Source: Schistosoma haematobium
Lineage: Eukaryota; Platyhelminthes; Trematoda; Strigeidida; Schistosomatidae
DNA length: 64,000 nucleotides
Direction of reading: 5' to 3'
NCBI RefSeq assembly: GCF_000699445.3
Contig: NC_067198.1
Coordinates: 29,181,536 to 29,245,535 of the forward strand
In this document: one piece after another, positions 56,901 through 64,000 of the stretch
How positions within the stretch are numbered: position 1 is the stretch's first letter
How the letters are laid out: each line of letters begins with the position of its first letter
Position numbers and translations under genes: made by a program
The notes under the pieces: generated by a model
Told to the model about the DNA's origin: nothing
Databases searched by the model: none
Seen by the model: only the letters and a program-made list of their open reading frames with translations

Positions 56901-59900
56901 TGACGTTCGTATTGAAGATTCTGATTTTGGCTTGGAGACCGTTGTTTTGTGTTCGATATGTCGTTCAACTGTAGGAATACTGTCCTTGCTTTTACGATCG
57001 TCGCCTTCACGTCCATATCGGATCCTACTTGTTCCTCGATGATGCTTTCTAGGTACGTAAAAGATTTCACATCTCCATCAAGCGTGATTGGGTTTGTGTT
57101 TTCTGTATTGTATTTAGGGATCTTGAGAGTAGACATAAAGTGTGATATTTTGAGATGTTAGCTGGTTGGTATTAGCTGCCAAGGAGTACATGAAATCTGA
57201 AGGAAAATGATGCTCTCAGATAGATCCAAATTTGAGTCATTCAGCTATAAGGTCTGGGACGATACCAACTAAGTTATTACGGCCGAGACTGATTTTCTGT
57301 GAGATTTCAAGTCCTTCACCTATAACAACCTAAGAACTAATGCACTCGAATCTATTGTTCAACTGACAAACCAACGTTTGTCAAATCAGACAAATGTCTT
57401 TTATGTACATCACTTATCACGAATCGTTAAAATCTCGAATTAAATGTATTGTACAGTTATATGAGTGAAGAATTTATCACAATGAATCAATGTAAACTAT
57501 AGCAACAACTGTAAAACAATTCACACTAGATTCTACTTTGTCAAATTCATTATTATCACAAATGATTTAATTTGTATTATTAATTTTCGTATAACAGTCG
57601 TATAACCAGTCATCAGTTATACATGAATCACAATTCAAAATCGAATAATCCCGTAGTAAACAGGTAAATAATAGTTAGTAATACATAGAAAAACAATTAT
57701 TGGCACAAAAAAAGTAGAAGGTCAGATATAGTCAAAAATAAACAAAAAAAATGTGAGGAATTGACAGATATCAGTGCTATAAGTCATAATAACATTGAGA
57801 TTATAATTAACCTAAACACTGATGCATACATACAGATATAAGAATTTAGAATGATGTCAAATTGTAAGTTCATACTAATGAGAAATTTTATAAATTTACC
57901 ATTTTTTTTTTTTACAAAACCACCGTTTTATATGATATTATACTGAATGATCACATCCAGTGATATTTCATTGAGTTTTAACTATTTTGTATTTCATCAA
58001 GTTGGTTGAATAACAATAGTTTATTTGACAATTTGAAATCATGAGCCAATTGAAGCTAGACCACCATGGAAAACCTGGAAGCACTGGACGGCCGTTTCGT
58101 CCTAGTATGGGACTCCTCAGCAGTGCGCATCTACGAAACCGCTGGATGCCGGCTCAGTGGTCTAATGGTTAAGTGCTCGCGCGCGAAGCCAGTAGGTCGT
58201 GGGTTCGAATCCCGCGGGGGGCGGGTTCATGGATGCGCACTGCTAAGGAGTCCCACACTAGGACGAGACGGCCGTCCAGTGCTTTCAGGTTTTCCATGGT
58301 GGTCTAGCTTCAATTGGCTCATGATTTCAACTTGTGAAATTTCTAAAAATCTCCACAAAACCCATTCTGATAATAATAGTTTATTTGTTGACCAAAAAAG
58401 TAGATAGATAATACACAATTACTACAGTTTCGTTCACTTCTTTATATTTTAGAGCACAACTTTAAGTGTTTTAATTAATAGTTGTAGAAAATACTAACTT
58501 AAAAAGTGAATTCCTTGATAGATTAGAAATGAAACTGTAATAGTATTGGATTTACAGAAAAAGCTACAGTGTACAAGAGTAATCAGCAGATATTATTTAC
58601 AGATCATTAATGACTGCATGAAATGGACAACAAGATTTAATAATTATCATTAATAATAATAGAAGGAAGATTCAGTGAGAGCTCAAAACAACCGTGATGA
58701 ACTTTTAGCCAGTCTTTATCTAATCGATCAGAAAACAGCTTTTGTAAATGAACAGTTTATGGAAAAAAAATCAAATAAGGCAAACAGATTTCAGATAATA
58801 AATGAACTTATTAAAGTCTTCTACAGATTACTCTGACTGGATCGATAAAACAACGGAATAAATTCGTCTTTATGGATATAGATAATCGACTTTCGAGAAC
58901 AACTGTGAGGATTAGAATAGATTTTTAAATGTCCGCATCGTCTCTTGTTAGGGTAAGGATTAGGGCTATAACGTAATAATGCTCTGTAGCCATATGGATG
59001 AATGGATTTTGCGAAAAAATCTAGGAGCCGTTGCCTGATGAGGTTGTTCATAAAATATAGTGCCAACAGAATAAAAGTTTCATGGTTAAGATGAGGTCTT
59101 GTCGACTTGCCTATTATGTACAGTTGACAAATAATTGAGAATTTCATATGTTGAACACTATCGTTTTCGCTTTGTGTTGGCGAAATAACCTTTTTCGCTA
59201 TGAGGATTATGTACAGGTATTTCACCTACTCGTTAAGCACGCCATTTGAATTTTTTTGCAAAAGCCTGAAGGTCGTACTCTATTTCGATAGACTCGTTTA
59301 GATACTTTACTCTCGTCAACGATATGGTAATGAAGATGGTTATATAATTAAATAAAGTATAGGACTACACTGTAATTGATAAACAACAAGTTAAACACCA
59401 AATGCTTACATCTTTTGGTCTTTTTGGAATATGGTTGATTGAAATTTGATTGATTGATGATAATGGCCCATTATCATCGCCGGTTACAGAATTTAAACTT
59501 TGAAGGGCTTCAACACGACGTCGTGCTTCGTTGTCGACTATTGCATTCTGAAAAAGAAAGACACACAAAATATTTTGCAAGCTACTTAAAAAAGTGGCAG
59601 AGCTATGTCGTATAAGATCTGGAGGTCTATTTAGCGGCTAGACATTTTACTGATAAAAAACTATTAGGAAGTACTCGATGTAACAAAGCGTCAACAGTTA
59701 TCTCTAAAAAAAAGTTGTCAACCTGGTCATTATGTCTTTGATGAAACAAATGAAGCACTAATAAAACACTATAGATGCCCGTTAATTCACACACACACAA
59801 CACTAAAAATCGATAATTACAGTAAAATCTGTTTACAACTTTACCTTAAAAGTTTATGACAAAATACACAGATTATTATGCGTACACACAGGTACAAATG

Positions 59901-60067
59901 ACACGAATTAAATCAAAATTATTACGTCATGATAAGTGATGAACACATAGCTGATTCAATAGTCGTTTAATAAGTTTATATAAAGCTCTAATCTTTAAAT
60001 ATATATTACCAATGATCAGAATCATTATTGTATATAATAAATACAACAATACTACTAACAAGGAAAT

Positions 60068-60117
<50 letters not shown>

Positions 60118-63100
60118 TCAATATGTTTACTTTGAAATTCTTAATAAATCGAACAATTAAACTGAAAAATTGTTCTGGACTAGGTTTAATTTGCGCTTCA
60201 CCAAACCATTCAATTGTTCTAGCAAACATATTACGTGCAGTTTCTGCTTGCTTTTCAATAGATTCCACTTTAGATTTATTATTCAATACAAAATCTGATA
60301 AACGTTGTGGTGTTTTCAATGAACCAAAAATAATTGTCTCTTTATCAGCTTGTGACATACCAGAAACTAATGCTGCTACATCATTTGTTAAAGCTTCTGT
60401 TGGAACTGTAAATAAAATAGAATTTTAAATAAGAATTAAATTCAAATGGGAAAAAAGAATGGGGCGAATTAACACAGATGTGATTATCTTCCTTGATATG
60501 GATATAAAACTGCTAGAAATATTCAAATATTTAAATAACTAACAGGGAGATATGAATATCATACTGATTGAACAAGTAAGTAATTAGCTATGGGTTATAT
60601 AATAGTATTTGAAATGACGAGTACAGGAATCAAGTTCTCATGTGAATAATAACACTAAGAACTATGTATATCCAACTGGCTTGTTCTGAATAGGATGAAA
60701 TTACCATCTTGGATTCCGTTGCTAACCACAATCTTACTTTAATAAAAACTGATTGATAGTACTTTATACTATTTGTGTACGACAATTATGCTTTGACACA
60801 TGATAATACCTTGGAAGTGTTTAAGGTAATTTGTGTAAATATTTGACTACAAACAGTTTCGGTTGTTTTACAATACAAGCTGAAGGGAAATAGAAAATGA
60901 AAGCTTTGAATTCAAAGCAATTTGGATAGAAGGAAGTTTTAACTAAATATCATAAAATGATGTTACGAGGCTTACAATAATTTTATAACACATAGTTTTG
61001 ATTATTTAACATTGACCATTTTACAATTTGAAGAAAGTAGTTTTTTTGTCTTTGGTTCATTGCATCACAATAACAAATGAACACCACACAGAAAACTCAT
61101 TAAACTAAGTAATTAATACAAAAATATACTTCTAGATCATTAATGCTAAAAGCAATCTGATTATCGATGGTAATGGAAAAAATATGTTTTATTATGCATA
61201 TATAATATATGACACATTTAATGAACATCTGTTCGAATACATTAAGTGTTTCATGTGTACATCTTTATATATTATATATACATGGTAAGTGGGAACTAAA
61301 GTCGAAGTATAGATCAAAATAGTCAATGCTAATTCTAAGAATAATAACAAGATATAATACTTTCTTTAATTAAGTGAAAATGTAAATTTTAGGTTGAAAA
61401 TAAAAACTATGTGTTTAGGAAAGATTTAAGATAAGCTATTGAATGTTGACAGTAAGAGCTGAACACATACTTGTCTACATTAAACTGGAAGACTAACCAA
61501 AGGAGTATATTTCAAATAAATTAAGTAACTATAGAATATAGCTGACACAGAAGTAGCGAATATATTCAATAAATTATACTTTGAGATAAAGTGTTAAGCG
61601 AGAATTGAAATGAATAACACTCATCGCAAATAAATTAATTGAAAACAAGGTTTATAATGTACAAAGTTATCGATCAAATCTTTATATAAATGCGATAACA
61701 TAATCTTCACAGAACGACCCCATGATTCAGTAAATACGCAATTCAGCAGCCTTATATACACGCAGAATAAGTGGCTCTCAGTGACATTATTAACTGATAT
61801 TAATAAGTATAAAAGCAAAAATATGGTATTAGGATGCAGACTGCGCATAACTCAATGAATCCATAGTTGAATGATCATAGTACTATAATATTTGTCGATT
61901 TGATTACAGTATGAAGAACACTTATCAAATATTACATATGAGATATAGAGTAGTGCATAGTAGGTGGTAAATTATAGTATTTTAAATAGAAGTAATAATA
62001 TGATGTAATGGAAATCTTTCAAGAGTCTAAAAACACAATAGCTATAAAATACAACAACGAAAAAATAAAACGAACAAAAAAATGTTATAAATACCCACAG
62101 GGTGACTAAACTTTACTATTAATAATGAAATAATGGTATATTTGTAATATACTAAAAAGTGGGAATTAAAAGGCTTGATATTTAGTGATTTAGTGTAAGG
62201 CACTTTTGCAGAGTACTTCGGAAAGTTAGGAATATAAAAAATATACCATTATTTCATGATTAACATTCTATCCAATTCTCAAATTATGTTTAACCATGGT
62301 AAAAATACTTATAAATTCTATAGAATTATATAAGTTAAGGTGAAACTAGATATAAGCAACTGTTTCCGAGCTCAGTTAATTCGACAAAGAAGATGCTGAT
62401 ATAAAGAATTATAAAGTATAAGTATACAGTATTTAAAAAGCTTTCGTAAACGTTGTACAAGCTAATTAACTCTCTCAAACTCTTTATATTGACTGATGAC
62501 TGAACAGTGACCCATGTTATTTTGTTTAACTTATATTGATCAAGTTTCAATTTGGCCAGTAGTATCTGTGACCCGACTACGGGTGAACTATGTTGAAATG
62601 GTAGATGGTTGGAAAAGGAAACTATGGACCTAGGTCTTTTTGCTAGTTGATTACTCGCCTAAACTATCCGCTTTTAACAAGAACGACGTTAAAATTGGGA
62701 AATGTAGTGAGTGTGATAGAGTAAGCATATGTAAAAAATGAGAACAGTCTAAAATAAATAATAGAGAGTGACTATAAAGAAGAATTTAAAAAGCGGGAAA
62801 TAATGATGTCAATAATGATAAGACTGTAAATATTCAGTGTCACTTAAATCAACCTTCCTTTAAGTGATTTCATCAAATTATTAATTTTTAGTCTTGTAAA
62901 TACAAAACAGTCATGGTGACGTTAGTAACAAATGATGGATTTGGAATTTATTATGAATACTTAATATGATGTACAAGTAAAGATTGACAGACCACAATGT
63001 GATGATTTTAGTTAAAATGAAAGAATCTCTAGTTTACTATGCTATATAAAATACAACTAACCCTTTGCAGCTTCTACAACACCAGTCAATTCATCGTCAA

Positions 63101-63191
63101 AATTAACTAGGGCAGGAAATTGGGTTTCAATTGTTTCAACTATGAAGTGAAGCAGAGTCCACGATTTATCCAAAGTCCGTGTGTCGGATAA
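47912..63191 (-). CDS. Formin (possibly FMNL-like), 3' part of the gene: six exons from the FH2 domain to the stop
   Basis: The exons 63,062-63,191, 60,131-60,405, 59,410-59,547, 56,137-56,160, 50,654-50,750 and 47,912-47,982 join in frame (735 nt, 244 residues and stop). Formins nucleate and elongate actin filaments. In order the protein shows the FH2 segment [19 protein letters not shown] to VEAAKV, an FH2 helix ending [21 protein letters not shown], a basic stretch ([11 protein letters not shown]) and a DAD-like end ([13 protein letters not shown], then HRNR). DAD binds the N-terminal DID in diaphanous-related formins to hold them inactive. The linker pattern recalls FMNL, but the subtype is not certain. 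FH1, DID/GBD and most of FH2 lie to the right of the window. Introns are 0.6 to 5.4 kb. Confidence 0.88.
47983..50653 (-). other. Formin last intron
   Basis: A 2,671-nt AT-rich intron with GTATCT donor and TAG acceptor. It holds a degenerate hammerhead SINE at 48,150-48,278. The short frames within, including 50,243-50,689 on the opposite strand, look like chance. Confidence 0.7.
48150..48278 (+). repeat. Degenerate hammerhead SINE in formin intron
   Basis: ACTGAAGAGTCCCATACTAG (core mutated to CTGAAGA), AATAAAGTGG, CCGTCCAGTGC, then TTTTTAATAGTGGTCTAAC, GATTCATGATTTC and the ACCAATCTCCACAATCCC tail. Head absent. Confidence 0.75.
50654..50750 (-). CDS. Formin exon with basic linker and start of DAD
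   Basis: 97 nt between TTTTAG acceptor and GTATCT donor. It encodes [20 protein letters not shown] then [12 protein letters not shown] plus one base. The Lys/Arg/Gln-rich helix after FH2 and the MDEIL motif fit the region just before and within the diaphanous autoregulatory domain. Confidence 0.88.
53153..53332 (+). repeat. Decayed hammerhead SINE with tRNA head
   Basis: Head with CGCAGCTCAGTATTCTAG (A-box region) and GGGTACGATTCCTGG (B box), then GTCGTGGATGAGCACTGTTGA, AGGAGTACCCTACTAGATTG, AAACAATTATCC and TTTTCAATGGTAGTCTAAC. Core and cleavage site are mutated. Confidence 0.75.
53822..53960 (+). repeat. tRNA-like SINE head, different type
   Basis: TGACTTAGTGGTTAGGATG, GACTTTCAGACACG and CGTTTGAACC are spaced like the D-arm, anticodon arm and B box of a tRNA-derived element. 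The following 70 bases match no other repeat here and no hammerhead is visible. It could be an old SINE of another family. Confidence 0.45.
55196..55368 (-). repeat. Smα-type SINE, degenerate
   Basis: Minus strand: tRNA-like head (GACTCAGTAGCTAAGTCG), linker, then CTGGCAAGACC in place of CTGATGAGTCC, CAACGAAATGGGCGTCCTG and ATTCCACTACC. The general Smα plan is clear but the ribozyme core and stem II are lost. Confidence 0.75.
56137..56160 (-). CDS. Probable 24-nt micro-exon of the formin gene
   Basis: On the minus strand a TTTATCAG acceptor is followed by 24 nt encoding DVPISELQ and then a GTTTGT donor. Both neighbours are in phase 0 (59,410-59,547 ends on a codon; 50,654-50,750 begins on one), so it can be included or skipped without changing frame. 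With it the protein reads ...[19 protein letters not shown]..., extending the helix seamlessly. Schistosomes use many such micro-exons. No transcript evidence is available here. Confidence 0.6.
56466..57155 (-). pseudogene. RTE-type retrotransposon, 3' end relic
   Basis: Minus strand: [20 protein letters not shown] then [20 protein letters not shown] (57,136-56,980), the [12 protein letters not shown] segment in another frame, and [13 protein letters not shown], then the Arg-rich end and ACTTACTTACT terminal repeats. The catalytic RT and the endonuclease are missing. It is broken by several frameshifts and a stop. Confidence 0.85.
58028..58374. repeat. Fold-back hammerhead SINE with target-site duplication and one consensus ribozyme
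   Basis: Minus-strand 3' part (58,028-58,136) and full plus-strand SINE (58,141-58,374) face each other with both tails outward. Arms of about 95 bp (about 58,036-58,130 and 58,231-58,325) pair closely; the loop is the tRNA-like head with A box (GGCTCAGTGGTCTAATGG) and B box (GGGTTCGAATCCCG). AATAGTTTATTTG at 58,015-58,027 and 58,375-58,387 flanks it exactly (16 of 17 if extended leftward). The minus-strand ribozyme block is unmutated; the plus-strand one has CTAAGGA and GAGA changes. Confidence 0.9.
58081..58126 (-). ncRNA. Hammerhead ribozyme, all core positions intact
   Basis: Read on the minus strand: stem I GCACTG, core CTGAGGA, stem II GTCC with loop to GGAC, core GAAA, stem III strands ACGG and CCGT with no loop, cleavage triplet GTC, then CAGTGC closing stem I. 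Every conserved hammerhead position is met (CUGANGA, GAAA, NUH). Stem III is a 4-bp palindrome without a loop, so cleavage as a dimer or in a hairpin with neighbours is more likely than as a monomer. Schistosome SINE hammerheads are known to be active; activity of this copy is inferred. Confidence 0.75.
59410..59547 (-). CDS. Formin exon, post-FH2 helix
   Basis: 138 nt, 46 codons, between a TTTTTCAG acceptor and a GTAAGC donor. It starts [18 protein letters not shown], completing the FH2 end ([17 protein letters not shown]), which matches the conserved acidic-to-basic helix after FH2. The rest ([20 protein letters not shown]) is low in structure. Confidence 0.85.
60071..60118. repeat. (AAT)n microsatellite at a formin splice donor
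   Basis: About 15 TAA/AAT units starting 13 nt inside the intron after the donor at 60,125-60,130 (minus strand ATT repeats). Perfect and probably length-variable. Confidence 0.95.
60131..60405 (-). CDS. Formin exon, C-terminal FH2 helices
   Basis: 275 nt between a TTTACAG acceptor and GTAAAC donor. Two bases complete the Val of VEAAKV from the previous exon, then 91 codons: [20 protein letters not shown], a [20 protein letters not shown] helix, [20 protein letters not shown] and [15 protein letters not shown]. The FGE...SPEQFF...RF motif is the classic end of FH2. Confidence 0.92.
60406..63061 (-). other. Formin intron, no other feature
   Basis: 2,656-nt AT-rich intron with GTTAGT donor and TTTACAG acceptor. 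No dispersed repeat of the window's families is seen in it. Confidence 0.65.
63062..63191 (-). CDS. Formin exon, middle FH2
   Basis: 130 nt after a TTTTTTCAG acceptor and before GTTAGT. It encodes [37 protein letters not shown] and VVEAAK plus one base. The L-DT-S..TLLHF...P.L..F..EL..V..AAKV pattern is diagnostic of FH2. The upstream exon should end in phase 0; TCCAAAAAA before GTAAAT at the very right edge (63,990-64,000) is a weak candidate. Confidence 0.9.
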
Positions 63192-64000
63192 CTGAAAAAA
63201 GATAAGTTGGAAACTAAAGAAAATGAACATTACATACCTATACACATATACGTTAGGTTTGACGTTGCAAATCGTCGAATACATTTTCACCGCGATTTGA
63301 TATTAGCTAAATATTAAAAAACCCTACACCACAAACCGTATAGTATTCTTCTCTAGTCACACACGGAAAGTGTCGTCAGTCAGTCAGCAGCTACAGCGTA
63401 GGACCAGGCACATATGAGCATTGGTCCAAGTTACCATACTTCATTAGCACAACAAGATGAACACCGAATTCATAGAAGTAGTTAATAAAATGGTGGTAAT
63501 ATATAAAAGAAAGATTACATATAAGGGCATAGTTATACAAACTTATTGTATAAAGCACTAATCAAAACGATTTACTGTCAAGCTACAACTGTTTAGTTCG
63601 AAGAAAATTGACCGAAATGTAATGAGCTCATATTCTTTTGCAGTGTTTACAACCAAAAACGAAAACAACTCAAAGTGCATATGTAAAAAAGCAAGACGAA
63701 AGTAAAGTGTAAATTTGATACTTAGTAAAATAAACATGATGAATATCGATTTAACTAAAAAGGAGTACAATAACCAATAGAAGTGAACTTTTCAACGAAT
63801 AGCTTCAAAAATGTGGGTATTTATAAGAGTGAAGTGAAAAATACAGGAAATCATGAAGGAAACTTTCGTAAAATGACTAGGATGTGATTTATTATAATTT
63901 ATCCATAATTATACTGATCCATTAGATAGTTGGTGTGATCTTAATATTGAGAGTTCTTGATCTTTTCGTTTGGACGTTTTAAAATTTACTTTTTTGGAAA
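63192..64000 (-). other. Formin intron reaching or nearly reaching the window edge
   Basis: AT-rich, no recognised repeat. A GTAAAT at 63,984-63,989 (minus strand) could be the donor of the preceding FH2 exon, most of which would be outside the window. Confidence 0.4.

Larger units (their letters stand above)
56161..59409 (-). other. Formin intron with RTE relic and fold-back SINE
   Basis: A 3.2-kb intron (GTAAGC donor, ATCAG acceptor). It holds the RTE 3' relic at 56,466-57,155 and the fold-back SINE at 58,028-58,374. A 134-codon minus-strand frame at 58,821-59,225 has no formin-like sequence and no supported splice sites. Confidence 0.65.

Noticed and set aside
58141..58220. tRNA gene
   Set aside because: The A and B boxes are good, but the cloverleaf is incomplete and the segment is the head of a SINE copy.
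58821..59225. 134-codon minus-strand frame between formin exons
   Set aside because: Long and on the right strand, but it has no formin-like sequence, and the 59,410 exon joins in phase to better candidates downstream. It could be a repeat remnant or an alternative last exon; RNA data would decide.
1..64000. CRISPR array, bacterial operon or phage-type system
   Set aside because: Introns, SINEs and retroelements show nuclear eukaryotic DNA; no regularly spaced short repeats are present.

Overview
The window is AT-rich nuclear DNA of a parasitic flatworm, almost certainly a blood fluke (Schistosoma). The evidence is the set of repeats: tRNA-headed SINEs carrying hammerhead-ribozyme cores (Smα type and a second family), RTE-, CR1- and Penelope-type retroelement relics, and a gag-only LTR element. 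The protein genes have short exons and long introns.

Three host genes can be supported. (1) Minus strand, about 5.9-7.6 kb: an RNA-binding protein of the A1CF/RBM46/RBM47 group. RRM1 and RRM2 are in one exon and the start of RRM3 is in the next; the 3' part is not found here. (2) Plus strand, 40,067-41,449: an intronless gene for a secreted protein with 70 Tyr in 460 residues and a single Cys, plausibly an eggshell (vitelline) or other cross-linked structural precursor. (3) Minus strand, 47.9-63.2 kb: the 3' half of a formin. It has the C-terminal part of FH2, a basic linker, a DAD-like autoregulatory motif and the stop codon. Six exons join in phase, including a probable 24-nt micro-exon; the 5' part lies beyond the right edge.

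Layout: 0-8 kb, RNA-binding gene and intron/flank with a fold-back SINE; 8-12 kb, RTE 3' and 5' fragments; 12-13.4 kb, Penelope-like RT relic; 13.6-19 kb, SINEs plus the LTR element inserted into a SINE tail; 19-29.4 kb, mostly empty apart from SINE and repeat clusters near 23.5-25.8 kb; 29.4-38.8 kb, relics of Penelope GIY-YIG ends and a CR1-like RT, including two inverted CR1 3' ends; 40-41.6 kb, Tyr-rich gene; 42-45 kb, SINE and RTE relic; 45-64 kb, formin gene with repeats in its introns.

The most interesting pattern is structural. Several hammerhead SINE insertions are fold-backs: two copies in opposite orientation with both 3' tails facing outward. Four of these whole fold-backs are flanked by a matching short direct repeat, so each seems to have arrived in one event. 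Priming of reverse transcription from both target ends would explain this. All calls come from reading the sequence; no database search was run.
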